A model generated the notes under the pieces. The model was not told the DNA's origin. It made no database searches and saw only the letters and a list, made by a program, of their open reading frames with translations. The position numbers and the translations under genes were made by a program. DNA of 64,000 nt, taken from positions 5,814,050-5,878,049 of the forward strand of contig NC_033636.1 of assembly GCF_001540865.1 (NCBI RefSeq), in the 5' to 3' direction. Shown here one piece after another: positions 22,606 to 33,822 of this stretch. Each line of letters begins with the position of its first letter. Positions within the stretch are counted from its first letter, which is position 1. Source of the DNA: Ananas comosus (Eukaryota; Streptophyta; Magnoliopsida; Poales; Bromeliaceae).

Positions 22606-23230
22606 ATATATATATATTTATATGTAGCTGTAGTTTGAGTACCTTTTGTTTGCTATAGAAAATTGTGTATATTTTATTCCACTTGAATTTTTCAAGAATT
22701 ATTTGTATCAAAAACAGTTGATAAAAATCACACTTTCATGTAGTAAATTATATATATAGGTATTATTCTTACATAACAACATTTTTGCAATGAATATATG
22801 AGTTTTAAAAGTTTGATCAAATAGCAGTATTCGAGGTTAAATAGCAAAATCGAAATTTTCAAAATTTATGCACCTATCAAAAAAGGTGAAAAATGAATGG
22901 GCTTATTTGAACTATGATTTATTTTAAAATAACTATCTTCATTTTGAAATAACTATCTAACTTTCAATAAGTTTTGATTTTGCTACTCAACGTTTCAATT
23001 CATTTGATTTAAACTATCTAAGAGCTATATTATTACAAAATTTGATGCACCCTCAGTTTTAATTGAATTGTACTCCTATAGATTATACAAAATATTCTAA
23101 ATAATTTCAGTAAGATTAGCGATGTACTCAAATTTTATATCGAAAAAGTCAAAATAGTTAAAATCAAGTCAATTAAAAAGTTAGACTATAAAATTAAATA
23201 TTTAGATGATTATATATATATATATATATA

Positions 23231-23456
23231 TAGAATTATGCTACTATACTGTCAATAGTATCAAGCCGTTGGTACTATTGAGTTTTTGGCCGTTGGATGA
23301 AAGGATGTGCGATTAGGATGATAGTGATCCCTTAGGGTTGAGTGGTTGGTTGGTTTAATAGTATAATCTAACGGGTGGAAATGATCAAAGGATAGATCTA
23401 ACGGTAGAAAACTCAATAGTACCAAAGACTTGGTACTATCAATAGTATAGTAGCCG

Positions 23457-23463
<7 letters not shown>
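23231..23463. mobile_element. ~230-bp MITE bordered by TA repeats
   Basis: Inverted ends ATGCTACTATACTGTCAATA and TATCAATAGTATAGTAGCC, then GGTACTATTGAGTTTT / AAAACTCAATAGTACC. (TA)n tracts flank both sides. A related pair of partial copies lies at 15119-15475. Confidence 0.65.
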
Positions 23464-23490
<27 letters not shown>

Positions 23491-23540
23491 TCGGTTCGAT
23501 GGAGTAGAAAATATTGTTCTTATAAAAAAAAAAATCCTAT

Positions 23541-25112
23541 GGCTCCTTTTGGATCGGAGATAAAGCAAGGATAACGAAAGTTATTCCCGCTATTCCATCA
23601 AACGGGATATTTTTTGACTGGAATATTTTATTCTCATCAAATCTTTCTAGTCTTGAGTATCCCGGGATAGCTTGGGATAAACTATTCCATCTTTTGGGGG
23701 AATAGTGTTATTCCAAGATTTAATTCCAAGCTTCATTAAGGCCCTGTTTGGATCGCGGGATAAGCGGGGATAACGAAAGTTATCCCCGCTATTCCGCCAA
23801 ACGGGATAAAATTTGGCCGGGATATTTTATCCCGGTCAAATCTTGCTATTCTCGGTTATCCCGGAATAGCAAGGGATTTGCTATTCCACCATTTTGGTGG
23901 AATAGTGCTATTCCAATGCTTAATTTCAAACTTAATTAAACTTATAAATTGAATTAAACTAAATTATATAAATATAATATGTTATGTTATATATTATAAT
24001 ACATTATTTTTATTATAAAATTATTAATTGTACTATATTAATACATATTATTTATATTTAAATATTATAATAAAATTTAATAATAAATTATATTTAAATA
24101 TTATAATAAATTCTTTTTATTAAATTTAAATTTAAGTAGCATTTTTAAAAAATTTATAAATTTATTATAATAAATTATTTTTATTAATTGTTCCCACCAC
24201 TATTCTTATTTTAAAATTTTAAAAATTTAAAATTTAAAATTTTAAAATTTATAATTTATAATCTCAAAATTAAAGTTTAAAATTTAAATTATAAATTTTA
24301 AATTATAAATTTAAATTTTGATATTTTAAATTTTTGAAATTTAAAATTTGATATTTGATATTTTTTAAATTTAAATATGATCTTAAATTTAAAGTTTGAA
24401 ATTTAAAATTTAAAATTTTGAATTTTAAATTTGAGATTTTAAATTTCAAAGTTAAAATTTTAAATTTAGAAATATAAATTTAAAAATTTAAAAATTCAAA
24501 TTCAAATATAATAAGTGGATAATATCATTATTTTTTATTTACAAAACCTATTATCTTTCTTATTCCATCTTACCTAACCAAACGCTATTTTTTTTATTCC
24601 AGGAATAACCCAATTTTAATCCAAACGCAAAATTGATCTAATCCTCGCTTATACCTCAATTTATACTTATTCCAGGAATAGCCACTTTTTTCTTATCCCC
24701 GAACCAAACGATACCTAAGAGTATAAATTATATTAAAACTAAATTATATAGACATAATATCTTATATATTATAATAAATTATTTTTATTAAATTTAAGTT
24801 TAATAGAGTTTGAAAAAAAATATTTTTATGAAATCATAATTTATAATAAATTATATTTTGGTAAATATTATAATAAATTATTTTATAACCAATTATTTTT
24901 ATTAAATTATATTTTATTTCAAATTCAACCATCACTATCCTCTATTATACATAAAATTAATCAAACACAATTTCAGTTATTCATAAGAATAGCAGCATTA
25001 ATTACAGATTAAACACAATTTTATTTTTATTCTTAACTATTCCGGAATAGTTAGTTATTCTAGAGATAAAAAAATTTATCACAATATTCATTATTCCCGA
25101 ACCATATGGGCC
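23541..25112. mobile_element. Harbinger-like TIR element, outer of a nested pair
   Basis: The left part (GGCTCCTTTTGGATCGGAGA, AACGAAAGTTATTCCCGCTA) and the right end (TTCCCGAACCATATGGGCC) are inverted relatives. It is split by the closely related element at 23740-24715. The interior is AT-rich with no ORF. Confidence 0.5.
23740..24715. mobile_element. Harbinger/Tourist-like element, inner, TAA duplication
   Basis: Ends GGCCCTGTTTGGATCG and CGAACCAAACGATACC are inverted copies, flanked by TAA on both sides (23737-23739 and 24716-24718). The left subterminal region has its own internal palindromes (TTATCCCCGCTATTCC, GGGATATTTTATCCC). The core is nearly pure A/T. It is 976 bp and non-coding. 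Confidence 0.7.
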
Positions 25113-25194
25113 TTAAATTGCACGGAATCTATCGTCTTGCCTTTATCATGTTTTGAGATCTTACTGCCACAGTCTACCGATCATGTGCAGACGA

Positions 25195-25690
25195 TATTAA
25201 TTGCACTCATACAACCTAAACATGCATGTTTAGAATTTCTTTGGCATAGGCCTAGCTTCTCATCCTAATCAATGCCGCCCTTTTGTTTGTAATCTTTAAC
25301 TACGTACCCATCTCGCTCTGTACTTCTCACTATGCGTCGCGCATTCTTCTTTGCTCGGTAGACCCATTTTACTCAATATCTTTTTGTCCATGGCCCATGG
25401 GGAAGTGTAGTCAACTCCCTTGTATGATTTGTTTTAATAGCTTTGATCTCATCATCCATAGCTAGCATAGCACGCTTCCACTTTTATTACGAACGTACGA
25501 CTCCTTCGAAATCTAAAGGCTCATAGTCAGCAAGGAAACAAATAATTAAGTTGTAATTCATTTGTTACCTCATGATCATGAACTATCATCTAAGGATATT
25601 CTGACGAACTTGAAGATGGCAGTAAGGTGGTGGTAAGGGTGTCGGTGAAGATTCTTTCTGCTCCACCTCGACTGGCTCTTTTAATTGGAT
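25195..25690 (-). pseudogene. Degenerate Ty1/copia reverse-transcriptase fragment
   Basis: Minus-strand translation with frame changes gives copia pol features: LADYEPLDFEGVVR, then KW.RAMLAMDDEIKAIKTN, HTRELTTLPHGP, KWVYRAKKNA, and a decayed YKAR..(K)GR stretch. This is the junction upstream of and into the RT domain. Stops and frameshifts are frequent and no LTR or downstream RT motif (YVDD) is seen. It is an old dead fragment. Confidence 0.7.
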
Positions 25691-28383
25691 TTATTCGATA
25701 TTGTTCTTCCAATCCTACGAGCTTTCTTCATTAAACTCTGCAAGAAATTACTGGCGTGAAAGAAAAAAGCAACAGAAAGATAATTTTGAATTTCAATTTT
25801 TTTAAAAGCCAAATATATATCACAAATGAAAACTGAAAGCCAAGAAATCAATCCAATTAATGTCGAAATCAATCCAGTGCCGACGGATCGATCATTCTTA
25901 TGTTACGTACTATGCAAAAAATTTAACCTAAATAAAACTCTTATGTTTAAAGATCTTACCGTAGACCAGTTGATCGCTTGATCTAAAGTACGGTTGGTGG
26001 CGTATGCTTCGATCACTGTGCTGGGGTTCTGATATAGTCGCGCACGTGCCCGGCCTCTATGCATATCTATACGGAGTCGGCGCATATCCGATTGATCTTC
26101 ATCTCATGAAGTGGATGAGTCACGGACCATCTAAATAGTGCTAGCAGTCCTTTTGTGATCCACTAGTCGATGAAGATTAGAGAAGTAGATCAGAGAAAAA
26201 CACGCACAAGGGAGAGAAATTGCGAGAGAGGTTGATCTTATATGTATATATACATCAACATCCAACATTCATCTAATTAATCAAGTTGCATGGCATTTTA
26301 ATCATATCCAATAAGATTATTTCATAAATAATCTCATTTAAATATCTTTTGTGATTAAATATTATCTACTAATCTAATTAGAGATAAATTTAAATCTTGC
26401 GCATAATTCTCAAATTGATTCTAGGATCCTAATCCAATTAGGACTATCAGTAACAGTTGACTTGAATAATTATCTAATTTAATTAAGCGGCTTTCTCTTA
26501 TTTTTATTATTTACGCTAAACTCTTTAGCGAACGACCCTCGTCCATACGATTCGGATGCATATAATTCCTAATGTGTGTAACTGCATATGTTCATTACCA
26601 TTTGTGTAAGGACTGAGGTTTGGCAATGTAACTAAACTCTCTGTTGACGATATTTTTGTGTGTATTTTAATTACAAAAACACTCGTCAAGTTTCAGAAAA
26701 AAACAAGTTAGAATAGAGATTTTATGCGATCTTTACTTTTCACTTAAGTGAATAGTAATCGGCATTTCGTTCGGTAGCGTACGCGTAATATTGGCTTTGG
26801 ATACGAATCGGGCACCGTTTCGATCGATCCAATAGGTCGTTTTCAATGGTCCAGCAGTGCCAGGAGTCTTGGTGAAGTCGGATTTTGGATTCTGCAATCC
26901 GAGTGCGGAGAATTGGCAGATTTTAATAATTTAGCAATGCGCAACTTGGGTTTTGAAAGGGAAAACCTATTATTTTATGTATGGATCTGAATGGGGCTGA
27001 TTGTGGAGGTGCTTCTATGTGATTTACGCCTCATGTGGAGGACTCGTCATGAAAAATTGGAAAAAGGCTGGACTTGCGCGCAATGTTAGAAAATATGCGG
27101 TACCTGATGCCATGGTGAAAATATAATTGAGGATCGTCCTAGACACCTTGATCTCGTTTACGAGTACCTCTCGATCCTGTATCTTGATCAACTCCTATGG
27201 TACTCTTTCAAATGACCGGAACGCAATTATGTAATTGCAATGTCTATTCCTCTTACAATGGTGAAATTATGATGGGTTTACAAGCTTGTATTTTTCACAC
27301 AATCAAAAGAGAAAAGGACCATCCTATATGTATGCCATTAATCCTCCTTTCCCATCATGAGGATAACTACCAAGTAGTGGAAGGGGATAACTACCAACTA
27401 GTGAGATAGTGGATCCAACTCCCCATAACCATTCCCACTATTTTTCATAATCAACTTAATGGAGCGGGTAACAATACTAACTCCATCTAATAGGTTGCAG
27501 GTCGGTCAAATAGGGCCATACCGAAATGGGTCATATGACTTAAGTCTAACACGCAAAACTCCATTTTTGCATACATGAAAACTTGGCGACTAGATTTCTT
27601 TATTCTCACTAACCTTAGCCGCCTCCAACCTCTCCCCCTGCCGCAGCCCCCTCTCCATTGCAGCCGTAACCCATTCCCCTTGCCGCCGGTTGGCCATCCT
27701 ACACGCCGGAGCAGCGTTGAGGAAAAACCCATACCCTCTCCCTCCCCCTCACGCGATCTTTGATTCGAACCACCTTCTCCCCTTCTTTTCTCTCTCGGAT
27801 TGGGAGTTGGAGGAGTAGAGGATCCCCCTCAGCCTTTGCTTCATCCCTAGTGCAGTCCCTTCAAACTTTGGACCAACCTTGCCGCGGTTTGCATTGGCTC
27901 GGGTCTAACCTTGAGGGCTGGTCGCAGCAGTTAAGGCGCAGCACCGACTGTGTTTGGACGTAGCCAAATCCTCCCTCTGGACCTCCCCAACCTGCTGCAA
28001 CCTTCCCACTTAGCCTATTTGACATGACCACAACTTATAAGTAAAATAATATACATATATATTTATATTTAAATAAATTATGGATGGGATTAGAAAGTTC
28101 ATAAATCCAAATGTGGTACCACTTTAAAATATTCACTCCAACAGTTATGAAAACTTTATACTTTGTCCCAAGTATTAATAGTATGAGTCATAGCGGCAAA
28201 TACCTAAAATAGTGAGTACGACCTTCCATGCACCACAATACTATCAACATCTTGTGCGTAGTATTTTATTGTGGAAAACTTTATGAATAGAATAATCTCA
28301 AACATATTCAATAGTCCAAAATATTAAAATAGATAATCATAAAAAACTGAATGTGATCACATAAATATCATAATATAAATCAC
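25691..28383. other. No recognisable gene; includes a GC-rich island at about 27570-28015
   Basis: The AT-rich part (25691-27560) has only short frames and may include decayed LTR or leader sequence of copia elements on either side. The island at 27570-28015 is C-rich (CCTCCAACCTCTCCCCCTGC and similar). It is open in several frames, but I recognise no domain. Such islands can be captured gene fragments or LTR leaders. Confidence 0.35.
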
Positions 28384-29045
28384 TTACACAGAAAATAAAC
28401 CGTTGAGACCCATATTCTTTACATATACTACATACAACCCTGGTGCTAGCCCTTTGGTAAATGGATTTGCAAGCATATACTGTGTTCCAACATGATCTAC
28501 AGATATTATATGATTATCAACTTGCTCATTAATCATATAGAGCTTTATATCCAGATATCGGCATGAACTAGAGCTTTTGCTGCTGTTGGCAAAAGAAACA
28601 GCAGATTCATTATCACAGTATATCTGCAGTGGTTTTTCTATAGAGTCCATGATTTTAAGGCCGGTAATAAAGTTCTTTAGCCAAATAGCCTGTGATGAAG
28701 GTGAGCTTGCTATAAGCTCAGCTTCCATTGTGGATGACGCAGTTGTCTTTTGTTTAACACTTCTCTATGTAATGGCACCCCCTTCAAGTAGGAAGATAAG
28801 ACCAGTTATCGATTTCCTACTATCTGGGCACCCCACAAAATCTGCATCTGAGTAACCTACAACCTCGAGATGGTCAGACCTCCGATATGTGAGCATGTAA
28901 TCTCGCGTTCCTTAAAGATAACGCATGACCTTTTTGGTAGCCTTCCAATGTTCTATATCGGGGTTGCTTTGAGAACGACCAAGTAATCCAACAACATAGG
29001 AAATGTCTAGACGAGTACACGTGTGAGCATATTGCAGGCTCCCAA
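28384..29045 (-). pseudogene. Copia polyprotein 3' end: RT tail and RNase H (copy 1)
   Basis: Minus-strand reading gives the end of a copia polyprotein: VVGYSDADFVGCPDSRKS, then TMEAELIASSPSSQAIW, YCDNESAVSFAN and the RNase H tail through 28384. In-frame stops occur (for example after RYL and GAIT), so it is not functional. It is joined at 29046 to a CACTA-type end and then to the integrase region, so the front of RT is missing. Confidence 0.8.
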
Positions 29046-29112
29046 CACTACAACAAAATATATTTTAGACGACGTTTTTTATACGACGCTTTATTCTAGC
29101 GTCTTTACAACA
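29046..29112 (+). mobile_element. CACTA-type transposon end fragment bridging a deletion in the copia element
   Basis: It starts CACTACAACAAAATAT, the canonical terminus of plant CACTA elements, followed by GACGACGTTTTTTATACGAC. Only about 65 bases remain, between the RT-tail side and the integrase side of copia copy 1. Its other end is absent. Confidence 0.55.
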
Positions 29113-30093
29113 TCCGTAGAAGGACACATGAATGATTCCCCTTCGATCTCAAATCGACGACGGGGAACACCTCCACGTTTACTTCTTCGTAATGATGGAC
29201 TTTGTGAGCCATGGTCAATCGGCACACTCCCACTGACCATAGGATCACTCCCACTGTTTTGGGCTATATCATCATGTGGCCTCAGTGCCTCATTCTCGCC
29301 TAACAATAGGACATTTTCATTAGGTTCTTGCAACTCGTATAGTGCAAGATCCTTTTTAATCTCACCAATGTCTGGAAAATCATTCTCAAGAAAATTCACA
29401 TCGCGTGACTCTATCTCAGTCATTCCTCCATCAGGATGCTTGCCATACATCACATAGCCTTTCGAGCAATCAGAATATCTAATAAAAATTTGTTTATTTG
29501 CTCTAGGGCCTAACTTTCCATATTTATGAGAAGTATTATGCATATATCCTGCCGATCCCCATGGTCGTAAGCCTTCCAAATTTGGCTTTATACCATGCCA
29601 TAGTTCATAGGGAGTTGAAGGAACTGACTTAGAGGGCACTCGGTTAAGTATATAGGCAGCAGTCAACAACGCATCACCCCAAAAACTAATTGGAAGGTTG
29701 GCTTGCGCCATCGTAAACCTAACCATTTCCAAAAGTGTCCTATTCCTCCTCTCTGCAACACCATTTTGTTGCGGAGTACCGAAAATTGTTAACTGTCTGC
29801 GTATTCCCTTTTCCTCACATGGTTCCCTGAACTGGTCTAATAAATACTCTCGTCCTCTATCAGTACGAAGAACTTTTAGAGTTCTTTCTGTTTGGTTCTC
29901 AACCTCCATTAAGAAGCATTTAAAATAATCCAAAGCTTCTGAACGGTGAGACAACAGATATAACGAACTATAACGGGAGTAGTCATCAATGAAAGTGAGG
30001 AAATAGTACGCGCTATGAGGTGTTCTCACATTCATAGGTCCGCCTATGTCTGAATGAACTAGCTTCAATGGATGAGTTGCTCTACCTACCTTA
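29113..30093 (-). pseudogene. Copia integrase core and C-terminal region (copy 1)
   Basis: The minus-strand frame contains LVHSDIGGPMN, FIDDYSRYSSLYLL, KVLRTDRGREY, FGTPQQNGVAERRNRT and PYELWHGIKPN, i.e. the DDE integrase core and the following domain up to about the RT junction (FEIEGESFM). It is open over about 325 codons, but truncated at both sides, by a CACTA insertion (30094) and by the CACTA fragment (29112). Confidence 0.85.
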
Positions 30094-30841
30094 CACTACT
30101 AGAAAATTAGTTATTAGTAGCATTTATTTATGCTGCTAAATGATCAACAAATGCTGCTAAAAGTTTTAACAGCATATGACACCAAATGCTACCTATGTCA
30201 ATATTGCTAAAAGTATTAGAAGCATTAATTATAAATGCCGCCAATATAAATCAATTAGTGTTATTAGGAATATGCCGCTAAAAGGGATTAAATGCCAATT
30301 TTAAATTGTTTATTAGCGGCATATAAATATAATGCCGCTAATACAAATATCTGATTTTAGAAATTAAAATTTTAAAATTTTAATTTTTTTGAGATGCTAC
30401 CAGTTTTATTTATTTCTTTTTGTCTTAAACTTTGCTTGAAATGTGAATCAACTAGGATTCGAACTTGAGACCTCGAGTACCAACAACCAAGCACTTTGCC
30501 ACTTGCGCTAACGGCTATTAGTTATATATATTTTTATTTTTTATATTTTAAGTATTCTATTTTAAAATTTTAAATTTAGATACTAAATTTAAATTTTTAA
30601 TTTTGAAATATGAAATTTTAAGTTTCAAAATTAATAGTTTTAAATTTAAAATTTGAAATTTAAAATAAATTTAAAAATTTCAACTTTAAAAATTAATAAT
30701 TTTAGAATTTAAAATTTAAAATATAAATTTTAGAATTTTAAAATTTAAATTATAAGTTTAATTTTAAAAATTATATGTTTCAAATTTTAAAATTTAATTT
30801 TAAAATTTTTAATTCTAAATAAAAAAGGGATATATTAATAA
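30094..30841. mobile_element. Non-autonomous CACTA element, truncated at an N (copy 1)
   Basis: It starts CACTACTAGAAAATTAG and carries subterminal repeats of TGCTGCTAAA / AGCGGCAT type. It matches the complete element at 32592-33822 with a few percent difference, and the insertion point in the copia integrase is the same. The sequence stops at the N at 30842. Confidence 0.75.
30384..30516 (-). mobile_element. tRNA-derived SINE inside CACTA copy 1 (copy b)
   Basis: On the minus strand: A-box-like TTAGCGCAAGTGG, B-box-like AGTTCGAATCC, then TAGTTGATTCACATTT and a partial tail ending TAGCATCTCAAAAAAA. The same SINE copy sits at the same place in CACTA copy 2. Confidence 0.65.
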
Positions 30842-30842
30842 N

Positions 30843-31130
30843 ATAGGAAAGTGATATACATCTGCTATAGAACAACCGGCCTTTATTATATCTCAATTAT
30901 TAGTGGTGTGTCTTCACCAACAGGAGATGAAAACTCGATTTCCTGTACCCTGTTTGCCTAACACATAACCCTCAGTTCTAGGTATCCCTAGCTAGAGTTT
31001 TTAAGAATTCAAACAGAGTTCTCTGAATGTAAAAAAGAAAACTTTTTTCATCCCTTTTAACATACACGCAATGGCCTTCTTCGATCATCACAAAGCCTAT
31101 TGAAATAATTGCTCTATGAAAACGTTGATA
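30843..31130 (-). pseudogene. Decayed RT segment and unknown sequence after the N
   Basis: Minus-strand sequence just downstream of the RT block still reads like copia RT for a short way (RAIISIGFVM, CVYVKRDEKSFLF), then loses similarity. The left part (30843-31010) is unrecognised. It begins at the N and may belong to another contig. Confidence 0.4.
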
Positions 31131-31637
31131 CTATTGCCTAGACGATTGTTTCAAACCGTAAATAGAACGTTTTAAGCGGCACACTTTGCGCTCTTGTCCT
31201 TCGGCTATGAAACCAAGAGGTTGATTCATATAAATCTCCTCGTCTAGTTCTCCATTGAGAAATGCAGTCTTCATATCCATTTGGAACAATTCCAAATCTA
31301 AATATGCGACGATAGCCAGAATCAGGTGAATTGAGGCAAACCTCACCACTGGGGAGAATGTCTCTTCATAGTCTACTCCCTCATTTTGGGTGTATCCTTT
31401 CGCCACTAGTGAGGCCTTACATTTATCAATTGATCCATCCGCCTTCCGTTTTATTTTAAAAATCCATTTATTTCCAATAGTTTTACGTCCAGACGGAAGA
31501 TCAACTAACTCCCACACATTGTTCTTAGCCATAGAACTCACCTCATCCTCCATAGCAGCTAGCCATTTATCACAAACTGGTGAATTCAAAGCTTCAGCAT
31601 AAGAAGCCGGCTCATCAACATCCGTAGAAGCACACAT
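31131..31637 (-). pseudogene. Copia reverse transcriptase, N-terminal half (copy 2)
   Basis: Minus-strand open frame with copia RT landmarks: KWLAAMEDEVSSMAKNNVWE, GNKWIFKIKRKADGS, EGVDYEETFSPVVRFASI, LELFQMDMKTAFLNGELDEE, and CRLKRSIYGLKQSSRQ. The catalytic YVDD half is missing, because the frame runs into a stop at 31131 and then into decayed sequence. Confidence 0.85.
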
Positions 31638-32591
31638 GAACGATTCCCCTTCAATCTCAAATCGACGACGGGGAACACCTCCACGTTTGTTTCTTCGTAA
31701 TGATGGACTTTGTGAGCCCTAGTCAATCGGCACACTCCCACTGACCATAGGATCACTCCTACTGTTTTGGGCTATATCATCATGTGGCCTCAGTGCCTCA
31801 TTCTTGCCTAACAATGGGGCATTTCCATTAGATTCTTGCAACTCGTATAGTGCAAGGTCATTTTTAATCTCACTAATGTTTGGAAAATCATTCTCAAGAA
31901 AATCCACATCACGGGACTCTATCTTAGTCATTCCTCCATGCCATACATCACATAGCCTTTCGAGCAATTAAAATATCTAATAAAAATTTGTTTATTTGCT
32001 CTAGGGCATAACTTCCCATGTTTATGAGAAGTATTATGCACATATCCTGCCGATCCCCATGGTCGTAAGCCTTCCAAATTTGGCTTTATACCATGCCATA
32101 GCTCATAGGGAGTTGAAGGAACTAACTTAGAGGGCACTCGGTTAAGTATATAGGCAGCAGTCAACAACGCATTGTCCTAAAAACTAATTGGGAGGTTGGC
32201 TTGCGCCGTCATAGACCTAACCATTTCCAAAAGTGTCCTATTCCTCATCTCTGCAACACCATTTTGTTGCGGAGTACCAAAAATTGTTAACTGTCTGCGT
32301 ATTCCCTTTTCCTCACATAGTTCCCTGAACTGGTCTAATAAATACTCTCGTCCTCTATCAGTACGAAGAACTTTTAGAGTTCTTTCTGTTTGGTTCTCAA
32401 CCTCCATTAAGAAGCGTTTAAAATAATCCAAAGCTTCTGAACGGTGAGACAACAGATATAACGAACTATAATGGGAGTAGTCATCAATGAAAGTGAGGAA
32501 ATAGTACGCGCCATGACGTGTTCTCACATTCATAGGTCCGCCTATGTCTGAATGAACTAGCTCCAATAGATGAGTTGCTCTATCTGCCTTA
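31638..32591 (-). pseudogene. Copia integrase region (copy 2)
   Basis: Second copy of the region at 29113-30093, with the same landmarks (LVHSDIGGPMN, GTPQQNGVAE, AAYILNRVPSK). It is broken by frame changes near 32177, near 31967 and by a stop near 31719. The two copies differ by a few percent. It continues into the RT block at 31131-31637, unlike copy 1. Confidence 0.8.
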
Positions 32592-33822
32592 CACTACTAG
32601 AAAATTAGTTATTAGTAGTATTTATTTATGCTGCTAAATGATCAACAAATGCTGCTAAAAGTTTTAGCAGCATATGACACCAAATGCTACCTATGTCAAT
32701 GTTACTAAAAGTATTAAAAGCATTAATTATAAATGCCGCCAATATAAATCAATTAGTGTCATTAGGAATATGCCGCTAAAAGGGATTAAATGCCAATTTT
32801 AAATTGTTTATTAGCGGCACATAAATATAATGCCGCTAATACAAATATCTAATTTTAGAAATTAAAATTTTAAAATTTTAATTGTTTTGAGATGCTATCC
32901 GTTTTATTTATTTCTTTTTGTCTTAAACTGTGCTTGAAATGTGAATCAACTAAGATTCGAACTTGAGACCTCGAGTACCAACAACTAAGCCCTTTGCCAC
33001 TTGCGCTAGCGGCAATTAGTTATATATATTTTCATTTTTTATATTTTAAGTATTCTATTTTAAAATTTTAAAATTTTAAATTTTAAATTTTTAAATTTAG
33101 ATACTAAATTTAAATTTTTAATTTTGAAATATGAAATTTTAAGTTTCAAAATTAATAGTTTTAAATTTAAAATTTGAAATTTAAAATAAATTTAAAAATT
33201 TAAACTTTAAAAATTAATAATTTTAGAATTTAAAATTTAAAATATAAATTTTAGAATTTTAAAATTTAAATTATAAGTTTAATTTTAAAAATTATATGTT
33301 TCGAATTTTAAAATTTAATTTTAAAATTTTTAATTCTAAATAAAAAAGGGATATATTAATAATTATATATTAATTAGTAATGATATTTAATAACAAGTGC
33401 TGCTAGTTTATTATATTTAGCGGTATTCACTAATTTATGCTGCTAATTTATCCTATTTTGCAATATTAATAGTAAATTGCTGCTAAATAATTAAATCTAG
33501 CGGCAATTATCAAGTAATGCTGCTAAATATATTAATTGACATAATTTAAATAAATGTTGCGGAGCAAATATTGCGGCATTTAGCAATAAGTGCTGTTACT
33601 TTATTACATTTAGTGTCATTTTTTATAAAATGTTAGAAACTTCGGCTGCATTCACTAATTTATGCTGCTAATTTATATTATTTTGCAACATTAATAATAA
33701 ATTGCTGCTAAATTATTTAATTTAGCGGCACTTATCAAGTAATGCTGTTAAATATATTAATTAGCATTATTTAAATAACTGCTGCGGAGTAAATGCCGCT
33801 AAATCATGAATTTGTAGTAGTG
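32592..33822. mobile_element. Complete non-autonomous CACTA element inserted in copia (copy 2)
   Basis: Ends CACTACTAGAAAATTAG and, inverted, CACTACTACAAATTCATG. Subterminal repeats TGCTGCTAAA / TTTAGCGGCA are dense near both ends. Removing it rejoins the copia frame (..KPFG KADRAT.. on the minus strand), with TA repeated at the borders. CACTA elements normally make 3-bp duplications, so the 2-bp match is imperfect. It is 1231 bp with no transposase. Confidence 0.85.
32885..33014 (-). mobile_element. tRNA-derived SINE inside CACTA copy 2 (copy c)
   Basis: Same structure as the copy at 30384: B-box-like AGTTCGAATC followed by TTAGTTGATTCACATTTC, and an A-box-like block CTAGCGCAAGTGG on the minus strand. 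Being shared by both CACTA copies, it was in the CACTA element before duplication. Confidence 0.65.

Noticed and set aside
27575..27963. C-rich frames as exons of a host gene
   Set aside because: No recognisable domain, splice context or conserved neighbour. Kept only as an unexplained island.
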